A stretch of 64,000 nucleotides of DNA from Leptofilum sp965223285 (lineage in GTDB: Bacteria > Chloroflexota > Anaerolineae > Promineifilales > Promineifilaceae). The position numbers and the translations under genes were made by a program. Under the pieces are notes generated by a model, which ran no database searches, had not been told where the DNA came from, and saw nothing but the letters and a program-made list of their open reading frames with translations. Location of the stretch: the NCBI RefSeq assembly GCF_965223285.1, contig NZ_OZ244997.1, positions 5,828,001-5,892,000 on the forward strand. The letters are read 5' to 3'. Numbering within the stretch: position 1 is the stretch's first letter; the number at the start of each line of letters is the position of its first letter. This document shows positions 25,926 to 35,214 of the stretch, one piece after another.

Positions 25926-26962
25926 CGGTCCCGTAGTTGGCCGCATCCTGCCTGGATGTCAATGCCGCGCCGCACGCGCACCGTGCTGCTGACGCCATAA
26001 TGGCTCAGTTCAGCCATAAACGCCTCAACACGCTCTTTAGAAGACGGGCCGCCGCCGTAGCCCGCGGTGGGGTTTAGGGGAATTAAATTGACGTGGCACA
26101 ACATGCCGCGTAGTAAATTGCCCAATGCCCGCGCCTGTTCAATTGTGTCATTTTCACCGGAGATGAGTGCCCACTCAAACGTGAGCCGCCGCCCTGTTTT
26201 TTCGATGTAATAGCGGCAGGCGTTCATCAAGTCGGCTATGGGCCAACGGCCGTTGATAGGGATGAGCTTGTCCCGCTCCGCATCGGTGGCGGCATGGAGG
26301 GAGACGGCCAGCGGCGTTTGGCGCTGCTCGTCGGCGTAGCGGCGAATGGCAGGCACCAGCCCCACGGTAGAAATGGTGATTTTGCGTGCGCCCAGGTTGA
26401 AGCCAGTTTCGTCCGTCAGGCTGTCAATGGCGGACAGCGTATTGTCGTAATTGTGCAGCGGTTCCCCCATGCCCATCATCACGATGTTGGTGACGTGTTC
26501 CTCCGTTTGGGCAAGTTCATGAGCGAAGTACATCACCTGGGCCACAATTTCGCCGACGGTTAGGTTGCGGAAGAAGCCCATCTGTCCGGTGGCGCAAAAG
26601 ACACAGCCCATGGCGCAGCCTGCCTGCGTGCTGATGCATAGTGTGCGCCGCTTTTTGTAGCGCATCAGTACCGTTTCAATGTATTGGCCGTCTGGCAGTT
26701 GGAAGAGAAGTTTCTTGGTCTGCCCGTCGCTAGAATGCTGCACGCTGGCAATGGTGGCACTGTGAATGACGGCTCGTTCTTCTAGTTTCTCAATCAAGCT
26801 TTTCGGCAGGTTCCGCATCTCGGCAAACTCGCTTACGTGCTTTTTGTACAGCCACTCCCAAACCTGCTTTGCCCGAAACTTCGGCTCGCCCAAGCTGCTA
26901 AGAAACTCTGTTAATTCATCGAATGCAAGGTCATAAATGCTCATATTCGCTGCTCGTATCAT
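25907..26962 (-). CDS. rlmN: Dual-specificity 23S rRNA/tRNA adenine C2-methyltransferase
   Basis: A 351-aa radical-SAM enzyme methylating A2503 of 23S rRNA and A37 of tRNAs. The CAMGCVFC cluster motif binds the 4Fe-4S, GMGEPLHNYD and KITISTVGLVP are family blocks, and the C-terminal GIDIQAGCGQL carries the second catalytic cysteine. It is RlmN rather than Cfr by overall layout. Its ATG (26960-26962) overlaps the stop of the upstream minus-strand gene (ATGA); ATG at 26944 is an alternative. Confidence 0.94.
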   Translation of the reverse strand: MIRAANMSIYDLAFDELTEFLSSLGEPKFRAKQVWEWLYKKHVSEFAEMRNLPKSLIEKLEERAVIHSATIASVQHSSDGQTKKLLFQLPDGQYIETVLMRYKKRRTLCISTQAGCAMGCVFCATGQMGFFRNLTVGEIVAQVMYFAHELAQTEEHVTNIVMMGMGEPLHNYDNTLSAIDSLTDETGFNLGARKITISTVGLVPAIRRYADEQRQTPLAVSLHAATDAERDKLIPINGRWPIADLMNACRYYIEKTGRRLTFEWALISGENDTIEQARALGNLLRGMLCHVNLIPLNPTAGYGGGPSSKERVEAFMAELSHYGVSSTVRVRRGIDIQAGCGQLRDRVIANP

Positions 26963-27963
26963 TGTTGAAATCGAAAAGTGGAGATTACTGGATGATGATC
27001 AGAACCTCCTGCCAGACCAACAAAAGAATTCTCCGGTATGAGGTCATCGCTGTGCCAGACAAAGTCGATTCGCTGGACACGTATTGGAAAATCAGTAGGG
27101 TGGAGTGTATGGCCAAATCCCCAACCCGTCGAATGAAAGCTATCGCTCAATAATTTATTCAAGCGGAAGTATGCTTCAGAGGTATCGGTAAAGTTGCAAT
27201 CGCACATTAAAAGTATGGGCGCGTCAATTTGACCAAGCTGTTTTTCAATCTGGGTTATTTGCTTTGCCCTGTGCCCGTACCGTTCTCTTGCCAATTCTGG
27301 AAGTTGAGAAACGGGATTGTCAAAGAAGTTGTTCGCCGAAAAATGGACAACAAAAACATGGATAGGTTGATCTTGCCATTCTATAACAGCATGGAGCGCT
27401 TGCTGATCATTTGGTGGAAATGGGAACTGTTTGACTGACAAGATAGGGTAGCTGCTGAGCAAGCCAACTCCCTGTCGTCCCAAAACATCAAATGTGTTGT
27501 AAGGATAGGTTTCTGAGAGTGAGAAGTCCAAAGAATCTTTAATTTGTGGCGTGAGTTCTTGAAACCCTATAACGTCAGGCGAGGCGGAGTTGATACTTTC
27601 GGCAATGGCCTCAGGAGTAGGGTTAGAAAATAACACATTGTAGCTCATTGCCTTTAACTCTTGAGCGGAACCTTGGGGCGACGAGGTTAAATTTGGTAAA
27701 AACAGCTCTCCCCAAAAGAAGAGAAATATGGCAGTTGGTAAGATAAGTGAAAGAGCTGCGATTCTTTTGTGTTGGTAGATAGCAAAGAAGAGAAGAAAAG
27801 GCGTGGGCACGAAGAAGTAGAAGATGCTTGTATTGATGATCGCGAGCAACCAAAATCTATCAAACAATAGCCAACGCAAACCGAACCAAAGGCCAATTCC
27901 CACACTGTAAGCAAAGTAGATAATTTCCATTTTGTTCGTTGCATGATGAATTGACTTTGACAA
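26959..27963 (-). CDS. Endonuclease/exonuclease/phosphatase (EEP) family membrane protein
   Basis: A 334-aa protein with about three N-terminal TM helices (to about residue 85) and a C-terminal EEP domain. Motifs are AMSYNVLFSNPTPE (metal-binding Asn), VIGFQELTPQ (Glu), VFVVHFSANNFF, MCDCNFTD (in place of the usual GDFN) and GSDHHPVIS. The family cleaves phosphodiesters of nucleic acids or lipids; the membrane-bound form suggests a lipid or extracytoplasmic substrate, but this is unproven. The gene lacks the ACGGCCGT octamer and is AT-richer than its surroundings. Confidence 0.8.
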   Translation of the reverse strand: MSKSIHHATNKMEIIYFAYSVGIGLWFGLRWLLFDRFWLLAIINTSIFYFFVPTPFLLFFAIYQHKRIAALSLILPTAIFLFFWGELFLPNLTSSPQGSAQELKAMSYNVLFSNPTPEAIAESINSASPDVIGFQELTPQIKDSLDFSLSETYPYNTFDVLGRQGVGLLSSYPILSVKQFPFPPNDQQALHAVIEWQDQPIHVFVVHFSANNFFDNPVSQLPELARERYGHRAKQITQIEKQLGQIDAPILLMCDCNFTDTSEAYFRLNKLLSDSFHSTGWGFGHTLHPTDFPIRVQRIDFVWHSDDLIPENSFVGLAGGSDHHPVISTFRFQQ

Positions 27964-28121
27964 TTGGCTCCTCCCTTTGAGGATGTGAGGCTAGTTGTTT
28001 TGGAACCGTCTAATGGGTTAGGTCGCTAATGGTTGTGTAGCAATTTATTTTGGCACCCTCGTATTCTTATTAAAGCGAAAAGATGCCCATTGGGATTGTC
28101 GCTGTTCAATATTCTTTTGCT

Positions 28122-29018
28122 TTATGACGTGATCAAGATAGAAGAAAAACTCATCTTTTTGTTTTTTGCCCCAATTAAAATCAGAATTTTAAAATCAGAA
28201 TTTATAGAAGTTCTCAGGCATTGATTCTGCCCGTGGAAAGCGAGTGAAAGCGCATCATCATGCTCTACCCGCACTACATCATCCCAGAGAATCCTATATT
28301 TTCTGAATCTGGTTTCATACGTGATTTGGTGATTATCAATTTTTAGAACTCCTTTATGAATAAAAGGAATCCCACAAAGAAAGGCAAATAAAAGAAACAA
28401 CAATGCTCCAAAACCAATGTCTCGCCAAAAGAAAATTGCGGCTGCTGACGAGAACAAGATAAATATTACCAATATGGACTTTGTGGCAATTTGAAGTTCT
28501 TGTTTGATCTGTAAAGGTAGTTTATCTGAGATTTCAGCTAACAAAGAATCTTGCTGCTCTTTAATTGTTTGGTAAGCAGGTAAATTGATCCAGCCGCCAT
28601 CTACGAAAACATCTGGATGGAGGCGTTTTTGTAGTTCGACTTGAATTGGTTCCAAATCAAAATGGCGTTTTTCCAGTAGATGCTGACTATCTGCAGCATC
28701 TATTCGCAGGGCGTGCCCAAGATTTTCAATATGCAAAACTTTGGAGAAAGGAAGCTGAAAAGTTTGATTACCTGTTGAGCCACCTATGCTGTCGCTGTAT
28801 AACACAAAATTCAGTTTTTTAGGGTTTTTCCAATTTGAGCGAAAGGCTAAAAATAATGGAAGGAAGACACAAACAAGAAACAGGCTGATGTTAATCTCTT
28901 GGTCCAAAAAATATACGTATAGCCCGAAAAAACTAAAAAAGGTTACACTTGAAACCCATAATACCAAACGTTGAATGCGATATTTTCTCGTGGCGTGAAA
29001 AGTGATGGGTTCATCCAT
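28122..29018 (-). CDS. Hypothetical membrane protein, four predicted TM helices
   Basis: About 298 aa starting at the ATG that overlaps the end of the HAD gene (ATGGATGA). Two TM helices near the N-terminus (LVLWVSSVTFFSFFGLYVYF then ISLFLVCVFLPLFLAF) precede a soluble segment, and a second TM pair follows (SILVIFILFSSAAAIFF, then FGALLFLLFAFLCGI). The C-terminal IDNHQITYETRFRKYRILWD resembles a bacterial PH-like module. No function is recognised. It is AT-rich and free of the octamer. The frame remains open further upstream, but that part is antisense to the HAD gene. Confidence 0.6.
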   Translation of the reverse strand: MDEPITFHATRKYRIQRLVLWVSSVTFFSFFGLYVYFLDQEINISLFLVCVFLPLFLAFRSNWKNPKKLNFVLYSDSIGGSTGNQTFQLPFSKVLHIENLGHALRIDAADSQHLLEKRHFDLEPIQVELQKRLHPDVFVDGGWINLPAYQTIKEQQDSLLAEISDKLPLQIKQELQIATKSILVIFILFSSAAAIFFWRDIGFGALLFLLFAFLCGIPFIHKGVLKIDNHQITYETRFRKYRILWDDVVRVEHDDALSLAFHGQNQCLRTSINSDFKILILIGAKNKKMSFSSILITS

Positions 29019-29817
29019 TGGCAATTTGGTTAGCAATCTCTCGAATGTCCGCAAAGATGAAATCAGGTTGGAGGCCGTTGGCTTGGGCGATGTCGTCGCG
29101 CTGGCTGATGCCGGACAGGACGAGGATGGTTTGGATGCCCGCTGCTTTGCCTCCGGCAATGTCTGTTTCCAGGCGGTCGCCGACCATGGCGGTGTTTTGG
29201 GGTGTACCACCCAGCTTTTCCATCGCCATTTTGAAGATGAGCGGGCCGGGCTTGCCAATGACGGTGGGCTTTACACCTGTTCCGGCTTGCAAGAAGGCGA
29301 GGAAGGAGCCTGCGCCGGGCAGGGGGCCGTACTCGCTGGGGAAGGTGAGGTCGGGGTTGCTGCCGATGAAATCTGCCCCTTTGTGGATGAGCAGGGCACC
29401 CGCGGCCATTTGTGGGTAGGTGGCATTGGGGTTAAAGCCGGCGACGACGAACACGGCCGTTTCTCCCCCCATCACCTCTTCCACACCTAATAACTGGAAG
29501 CCGCGATTTTGAACGGCCGTTTGCAACCCCACATCTCCCACCACAAACGCTTTTGCTCCGGTTGGGTAAGTTTGTGCCAAATAATCCCCCGTCGCTTCTG
29601 CCGACGTGAAAATCTGCTCTTCATCCACAGGTACGCCAAACTTCGCCAATTTTGCCACATATTGCTGCGGCGTTTTGGAGGCATTGTTGGTTGCCAAAAC
29701 AAATTGAATGCCATGTGCGCGTAACGTCTTGAAAAAATCGGCTAGGCCGGGCATGGGCGTTTCGCCCCGCCACAGCACGCCGTCCATATCTAAGATGAGA
29801 TTTTTGATTTGCTTCAT
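29011..29817 (-). CDS. HAD-IIA family hydrolase (NagD/4-nitrophenylphosphatase type)
   Basis: A 268-aa phosphatase. Motif I is DMDGVLWRG with the nucleophile Asp and acid/base Asp; motif II is ATNNAS; the C2-type cap follows; motif IV is MVGDRLETDIAGGKAAGI. Members dephosphorylate small metabolites such as nucleotides or 2-phosphoglycolate; the substrate cannot be deduced. ATG 29817 gives the normal family N-terminus (KQIKNLILDMDG). It heads the minus-strand run that ends with rlmN. Confidence 0.9.
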   Translation of the reverse strand: MKQIKNLILDMDGVLWRGETPMPGLADFFKTLRAHGIQFVLATNNASKTPQQYVAKLAKFGVPVDEEQIFTSAEATGDYLAQTYPTGAKAFVVGDVGLQTAVQNRGFQLLGVEEVMGGETAVFVVAGFNPNATYPQMAAGALLIHKGADFIGSNPDLTFPSEYGPLPGAGSFLAFLQAGTGVKPTVIGKPGPLIFKMAMEKLGGTPQNTAMVGDRLETDIAGGKAAGIQTILVLSGISQRDDIAQANGLQPDFIFADIREIANQIANG

Positions 29818-29949
29818 GCGCCTGATTATAGCGGATGCGTGGGCAATGGGTAGCTGAGTCGCACGGGCATCTAACCTTAGGTTGCTATACAATTGCCACG
29901 TTTTGGGAAATGTTAAAGCGATAAAAAACAACTTTAGGAAGAGAATTCT

Positions 29950-30639
29950 GTGAAATTATCTGTGATCATGCCCGTTTATAACGAGCGGGAAACGTTGGAG
30001 GAGTCTGTTCGGGCGGTATTAGCGGTTGAGCTGGCCGACGAGATTATCTTGGTGGACGACGGTTCCACCGACGGAACGCGGGATTTGTACCCGACTATTC
30101 AAGCACTCGACGACTCGATCAAAGTGCATTTGCAAGAAAAAAACCAGGGCAAAGGTGCGGCCGTTCGCACCGGTTTTCGTGAAGCCACTGGCGACATCTT
30201 TCTGATTCAGGATGCTGATTTGGAATATGACCCGCGGGATTATCCGGCCCTGATTCAGCCGATTGTGGAAGGTAAAGCGGCCGTTGTGTATGGCTCTCGT
30301 TTTCGGGGTGGGCCAACCAAAACAATGTTTTTCTGGCACATGGTGGGCAATAAGCTGCTGACGCTTATCACCAACATTGTTTACAATACCATTTTGTCCG
30401 ACATGGAAACATGCTACAAGGTGTTCCGCGCTGATGTGATTCGGGATATTCCGCTGCGCTCAAAGGGATTTGAATTTGAGCCTGAAATTACGTCGAAGGT
30501 GCTTAAGCGAGGGCATCGCATCTATGAGGTGCCTATTTCGTACAACGGCCGTGAGTTTGAAGAGGGCAAAAAGCTCAACCCTTGGGTTGAAGGGCCAAAG
30601 GCACTTTATTATTTGCTGAAGTATCGGTTTGTGGATTGA
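29950..30639 (+). CDS. Glycosyltransferase family 2, dolichol-phosphate-mannose-synthase-like
   Basis: A 229-aa cytosolic GT-A enzyme without TM segments. It shows SVIMPVYNERETLEE, the DDGSTDGT nucleotide-binding loop, the DADLEYDP metal motif and SDMETCYKVFR, the DPMS/polyprenyl-phosphate glycosyltransferase pattern. It probably charges a polyprenyl phosphate with a hexose. The next gene is a GT39-like enzyme that uses exactly such lipid-linked sugars. The start is GTG 29950 after AGGAAGAG. Confidence 0.88.
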   Translation: MKLSVIMPVYNERETLEESVRAVLAVELADEIILVDDGSTDGTRDLYPTIQALDDSIKVHLQEKNQGKGAAVRTGFREATGDIFLIQDADLEYDPRDYPALIQPIVEGKAAVVYGSRFRGGPTKTMFFWHMVGNKLLTLITNIVYNTILSDMETCYKVFRADVIRDIPLRSKGFEFEPEITSKVLKRGHRIYEVPISYNGREFEEGKKLNPWVEGPKALYYLLKYRFVD

Positions 30640-30689
30640 CCTGTGGTCGATGTGTGGCAAACGCTTACCGATTACCGCCTTGCAACCCA

Positions 30690-32234
30690 ATGCCTCGTTT
30701 CCCCAAACTCCCCCTTTTGCTCATTACCGGGCTTACGGCCGTCCTGCGTGCTCCCGGTTTGTTTGGCAATCGCTTTCAGGCAGATGAGGCGTTATTTGCT
30801 ACTTGGGCGCGTGAAATTGCCATCTGGCGCGATCCGCTGCTGGCGATGCAGCCAGTAGACAAGCCGCCGCTGCTGTTTTATTTACAAGCACTTTTTTACC
30901 CGCTGTTTGGCCCTATGGAATTTGCCGCCCGCTGGCCCAATTGGATTGCTTCTTTGCTATTGGTGCCATTGACTGCCGTGTTGGCCTGGAAGTTGTACCG
31001 TCGTCCTGGAACGGCCGTACTTGCTGCCGCCCTCGTTGCCTTATTCCCCCTCTCCATTCAATTTAGCCCAACCGCATTCACAGACCCGCTGCTCGTTTTT
31101 TGGCTGATTGCTGCTTGTGCGGCCGTTACCAGCCAAAAACCTGGCTGGGCGGGCATATGGTTTGGCCTGGCGTTGCTCACCAAATATCAGGCAATCTTAT
31201 TTTTGCCGCTGCTGCTGGGTTTTGGTTGGGTGTTTAGCTGGCGATGGGGTCGCTGGCTAGCTGGTTTACTGCCGCCACTGGTGGGGCTTGTAGCCTGGGA
31301 AGTTGCCCGCAGCGGCCGTTTCTTACTCTGGCAAAATCAGATTGGCAACTTTGGCGGCCTCCGTCTCAGCTGGTCGTGGGAGATTTGGCCGAGGTTTTGG
31401 CATTGGGTCGATTTGTGGCAAACGGCCGTTTCTCCCCTCATTTTCATTTTGCTCATTCCTGCCTTTTTATGGCTTGCAATCCAACACCTTCGCTTCCAAA
31501 CTGATCCTTCCGCGCCTCTGCGCCTCCGCGTTGAAAAAATTGATCGACTTCTGCTTATCTTCATTTTGGGCTACGGGCTGTTTCACTGGCTGTGGGCGAT
31601 TTCCGTGTGGGACCGTTACCTGCTGCCGCTGCTGCCGCTGCTGGCCTTGCTTTTAGCGCGGGCGTATGGCGATTTAGTTGCAAAGTTACCCTCGGCTACC
31701 CCACTGTTGCAATTTCGTGGGGCAATTATCATTTTGACCTTGCTGTTAATTTCTGCATCCTGGTCGGCACGGAACGGCCGTACGCCACTCGGCAGCTCCC
31801 CCCAATCTGACCAAGGTGCGGCCGAAATTGCCGCCACGTTAGCCGACGCCCCCTACGGCACCGTGCTCTACGACCATTGGTTTAGCTGGCAGTGGCGCTA
31901 CCACCTGTTCGACAAGCGCGTTTTTATCAGCTGGTTCCCCCATGCCGACGGGCTGGCGACTGACTTAGCTGCCTTTGGCAATGATGGTTCACCACGTTAC
32001 CTGGCTCTGCCCAATACGGCCACTTCGACTCCGCTCAGTGCAGGCGTTGCCCAACCCATCATTCGCACCGTGCAAGAAGCCGGATTTACGCTAACGGCCG
32101 TTGCCCGATCCAACCAAATCATTCTCTATGAAATTCAGCCACGGATTACAAGGATTTCACGGATTAGAGTCAAAGATCTGTTTAATCCGCGCAATCCGCG
32201 GCTAAAAAATTGGGGTGACTATGCAGTGGCTTGA
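30690..32234 (+). CDS. GT39/ArnT-like polyprenyl-phosphate-sugar membrane glycosyltransferase
   Basis: About 514 aa with roughly ten TM helices. The first loop NRFQADEALFATWAREIA carries the Asp/Glu pair typical of GT-C enzymes, and PVDKPPLLFYLQALFYPLFG is the PMT_2-type motif. It should transfer a sugar from a polyprenyl carrier to a protein or glycan on the outer face. Two family A repeats lie within the frame: an internal one at 31507-31537 and one at 32140-32205 that encodes the C-terminal tail (RITRISRIR...). The gene overlaps the YfhO gene start by 14 nt. A TTG at 30636 is an alternative start. Confidence 0.82.
   Translation: MPRFPKLPLLLITGLTAVLRAPGLFGNRFQADEALFATWAREIAIWRDPLLAMQPVDKPPLLFYLQALFYPLFGPMEFAARWPNWIASLLLVPLTAVLAWKLYRRPGTAVLAAALVALFPLSIQFSPTAFTDPLLVFWLIAACAAVTSQKPGWAGIWFGLALLTKYQAILFLPLLLGFGWVFSWRWGRWLAGLLPPLVGLVAWEVARSGRFLLWQNQIGNFGGLRLSWSWEIWPRFWHWVDLWQTAVSPLIFILLIPAFLWLAIQHLRFQTDPSAPLRLRVEKIDRLLLIFILGYGLFHWLWAISVWDRYLLPLLPLLALLLARAYGDLVAKLPSATPLLQFRGAIIILTLLLISASWSARNGRTPLGSSPQSDQGAAEIAATLADAPYGTVLYDHWFSWQWRYHLFDKRVFISWFPHADGLATDLAAFGNDGSPRYLALPNTATSTPLSAGVAQPIIRTVQEAGFTLTAVARSNQIILYEIQPRITRISRIRVKDLFNPRNPRLKNWGDYAVA
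31507..31537. repeat. Family A repeat inside a coding sequence
   Basis: CTTCCGCGCCTCTGCGCCTCC, the reverse complement type of the GGCGCGGAGGTGCAGAGG element at 3519, read in frame as PSAPLRLRVE inside the GT39-like protein between TM segments. Confidence 0.55.
32140..32205. repeat. Family A repeat forming the C-terminus of the GT39-like gene
   Basis: CACGGATTACAAGGATTTCAC, then TTAATCCGCGCAATCCGCGG. The open frame reads through it, so it supplies about 25 C-terminal residues and sits directly before the YfhO start. Confidence 0.55.
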
Positions 32235-35142
32235 GCGCATAAAACGCCTGCCGCCGCTGGTGTGGTTGCCACTGCTGCTAGCTATCTTCTTCAATAAGAT
32301 GGCCTTCAGCAACCTCATTTTGGCGCGCGGCGATACGTTCCTCTACTTTTATCCTTACTGGGAAGTAGCGGCTGACGCCTTGCGAAACGGCCGTATCCCC
32401 CTCTGGAATCCGCATCTGTTTATGGGCGCACCCTTCCTGGCCAACAGCCAGGTTGGCTTCTTCTACCCCCTCAACTGGCCCGTCTGGCTGCTGCTGCCTA
32501 CGCCATATGCCGTCAGTGTCTCCATTTTGCTGCATCTGCTCATCGCTGGCATGGGAGCCTATTTGGCAGGGCGGCGTGCACTTGGTTTGGGGCGATGGGC
32601 TGGGCTGGTAACGGCCGTACTCTTTGCCCTCGGTGGTTACCTCACTGCCCAGGTGGAGCACATTAACCAACTGCAAGGATTGGCCTGGATGCCCTGGTTT
32701 TTGTGGGTTGCTGCTCGCGTGTTCCGTAGCAAGTTGGACAATCGCTGGGTGCTAGTAGGGCAAGGGGCTGTTGGTTTCGCCCTGCTCTTCAGCCTGCAAC
32801 TGCTGGCCGGGCATACCCAAACCAGCTTTATCACTGGGATTATGCTCATTGTGTGGGGTGTAGCCCATTGGCTAGAAAAATGGCTCCTGCGGAACAGTCC
32901 GCACGGGTTGGGCTTGGCATTTCAGTGGCGCAGGTTTTATAGGCGGCTGCCGCTGGTGTTGTTGATGGGTGGTGGTGTGGCGGTGTTGCTAACGGCCGTT
33001 CAACTGCTGCCCACCTTTGAACTCATCCAGCAATCCAGCCGCCAAGGTGGCCTCACACCAAACGAAGTGCTCTCATTTTCACTCCATCCCCTATTGCTGA
33101 ACCGGGCACTGCTACCTGCTTACGGCCAGTCGTTGTTTAGTGAATATGTGGCCATTTTGCCGCTGACGGCACTGCTGCTTGCCTTTTTGGCAGCCTGGCA
33201 ATGGCGACAGTGGCGCGGTGTCGTTCCCGCCATTGCCCTGGTTTTGCTAGGGCTGCTGCTAGCGTTGGGCATCTTTAACCCGCTCAACTGGTTGCTGGCG
33301 CGATTGCCCGGCTTCAATCTGTTCCGCGTCCCGGCGCGATGGCTGGCGGTGTACGGGCTGGGCGTCGCAATGCTGGCCGGGCTAGGCTGGCAGATGGTGC
33401 TAGATCGCTGGCTGGTCCGGCGGGGGGATTGGCGCAGCTTGCCCATGCGGGTGAAAGAAAATTTATGGCATTTGGAACGGCCGTTTCGCTACGGAATCTG
33501 GTTGCTCATCGGCCTCATCGGCTGGAACGTGATTGCCCAACTTGTGGCGATTTTTGTGCCAACAGGGCCAGAAGCACCGTTTGAGGCGGTTGGTCCCGGT
33601 ACATTGCTGGTTTGGCTGCTGGAGCTTGCGTTGCTGTTTGGTCTCATTTTGGGGCAGCGATTGGTCTACGCCCCGGAACACCGATTTCGTTTTAAGCTAG
33701 AAATGCGCCAGCCTGGTTCCCCTTGGCTGCTGCTGCCCCTTATGCTTATTCCGCTTTTCTGGGGAACGCGCACCCATCCGTACAATAGCCTCACCACGCC
33801 AGAAGCATATTTCGATTTGCGTCCGCCGCTCGCCCGCCTGATGGCTGAGAGTTCGTGTGCTGAGCCAGCCGAAGAATGTAACATGCCGCCGGATCGTTTC
33901 CTTAGTTTGTCAGACATCTTTTTCGATGTAGGCGATCAGGCCGAAATTGATACGATTTACGCCAACCAACTTTCACCAGAGGCTCAATACGACTACACCA
34001 TCGCCATCAAACAAAAAGAGATTATCGGCCCTAATTTGCCCATGAGTTTTGGCCTGGCCACGGTGGATGGCTTTGACGGGGGCATCTTGCCATTGAATTC
34101 GTATAGCCAGTTTGTGCAGCTTGTTTTACCAACCGAAACCCGCACCACAGACGGCCGTCTGCGTGAGCATCTAACGGCCGTTCCCCCTGACGCTTGGCTC
34201 GATCTCACAAACGGCCGCTACCTCATCACCGACAAGGTAGGCGACGTTTGGCAAGAGGTGAGCTTTGGCAGAACCGTCTTCTTCGATTTGGAATTTCCTA
34301 TCACGTTGGGAGTGGGGGAATCGTTGGAGATAGCGTATCTTCCCACTTTCGAGGCTACGGCTATAGCCTTTGTTTCAGAAGGAGAGCCTGGCTGGGTGGA
34401 AATGGAAACGGAGGCGGGTGAAGTGTGGGAACTGACTGCATTTGCTGTTGGCAGTGGCGTTGTGCGAGCCGATTGGCCACCTCGTACCACCATGCGGCAG
34501 ATTGCGCGGGAGGCAGCACCGTCGCGGCTTGTTTTGCACGGCCCGGAACAGGGTATTTGGCAAATTCATGGTGCGACGTTAATCAATATGATTAAGGATG
34601 GTTTTCAGCCACTCACTTTGGGTAATTATCGCCTTATCCATTCCGGCGATGTGAAAATATATGAGAACCTGGACGTGTTGCCGCGTGCTTTTTTGCTTTC
34701 TAACTGGAGTTGGCAGCCAGAGCAAACGGCCGTCTTGCAAACAATGCAGCAGCCTGAATTCAATGTGCGGGAAACGGCCGTTCTTCTCGGCAACAGTGAA
34801 AATCAAATGCAGGCATCCGATCCTGATGCCACCGCTAAAATAACGCGCTACGAACCGGAACGGATTGAAGTTCAAACCAGCAGCAGTCGACCCCAGCTGC
34901 TCGTACTCACAGATGCCTATTACCCTGGTTGGCAGGTTACGGTAGACGGTGAATCTGCTGAACTGCTCCAAGCAAATGGCCTATTCCGCGGCGTGTTGCT
35001 GCCCGTAGGTGAGCATAAAGTCACCTTTACCTTCGCCCCCCGCAGCTTTCAACTGGGCGGGATGATGACGGCCGTTGGCCTCATCTTGCTTGCTTTTCTG
35101 GGCATGGCATTACTCATGATGCAGCGCCTGGATTCTCGCTGA
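32221..35142 (+). CDS. YfhO family membrane protein
   Basis: A 973-aa polytopic protein of the YfhO family (GT-C-like fold). About ten to twelve N-terminal TM helices include the FSNLILARGDTFLYFYPYWE and WNPHLFMGAPFLANSQ loops, the latter resembling GT-C active-site loops. A large extracytoplasmic domain ends with TDAYYPGWQVTVDGE...FAPRSF and a last TM helix. In Firmicutes YfhO is implicated in lipoteichoic-acid glycosylation. Adjacency to GT2 and GT39-like genes suggests one envelope-glycosylation unit. ATG 32221 is preferred over GTG 32215. Confidence 0.85.
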   Translation: MQWLERIKRLPPLVWLPLLLAIFFNKMAFSNLILARGDTFLYFYPYWEVAADALRNGRIPLWNPHLFMGAPFLANSQVGFFYPLNWPVWLLLPTPYAVSVSILLHLLIAGMGAYLAGRRALGLGRWAGLVTAVLFALGGYLTAQVEHINQLQGLAWMPWFLWVAARVFRSKLDNRWVLVGQGAVGFALLFSLQLLAGHTQTSFITGIMLIVWGVAHWLEKWLLRNSPHGLGLAFQWRRFYRRLPLVLLMGGGVAVLLTAVQLLPTFELIQQSSRQGGLTPNEVLSFSLHPLLLNRALLPAYGQSLFSEYVAILPLTALLLAFLAAWQWRQWRGVVPAIALVLLGLLLALGIFNPLNWLLARLPGFNLFRVPARWLAVYGLGVAMLAGLGWQMVLDRWLVRRGDWRSLPMRVKENLWHLERPFRYGIWLLIGLIGWNVIAQLVAIFVPTGPEAPFEAVGPGTLLVWLLELALLFGLILGQRLVYAPEHRFRFKLEMRQPGSPWLLLPLMLIPLFWGTRTHPYNSLTTPEAYFDLRPPLARLMAESSCAEPAEECNMPPDRFLSLSDIFFDVGDQAEIDTIYANQLSPEAQYDYTIAIKQKEIIGPNLPMSFGLATVDGFDGGILPLNSYSQFVQLVLPTETRTTDGRLREHLTAVPPDAWLDLTNGRYLITDKVGDVWQEVSFGRTVFFDLEFPITLGVGESLEIAYLPTFEATAIAFVSEGEPGWVEMETEAGEVWELTAFAVGSGVVRADWPPRTTMRQIAREAAPSRLVLHGPEQGIWQIHGATLINMIKDGFQPLTLGNYRLIHSGDVKIYENLDVLPRAFLLSNWSWQPEQTAVLQTMQQPEFNVRETAVLLGNSENQMQASDPDATAKITRYEPERIEVQTSSSRPQLLVLTDAYYPGWQVTVDGESAELLQANGLFRGVLLPVGEHKVTFTFAPRSFQLGGMMTAVGLILLAFLGMALLMMQRLDSR

Positions 35143-35214
35143 TGATAAGGTTAGGAATCAAAGGTTTCACAGATTAAAAGGATTAGAAAATCTAGTGCTT
35201 TGGGATTTCTTGGG

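Noticed and set aside
28033..28224. 63-codon plus-strand frame in the gap and 3' end of the unknown membrane gene
   Set aside because: No RBS, hydrophobic shadow of AT-rich sequence, overlaps the 3' end of a better supported gene.
29019..29258. N-terminal extension of the gene at 28122-29018
   Set aside because: The extra codons are antisense to the HAD-IIA gene and give a Ser/Pro/Lys-rich shadow; ATG 29018 overlaps the HAD stop in the usual coupled way.
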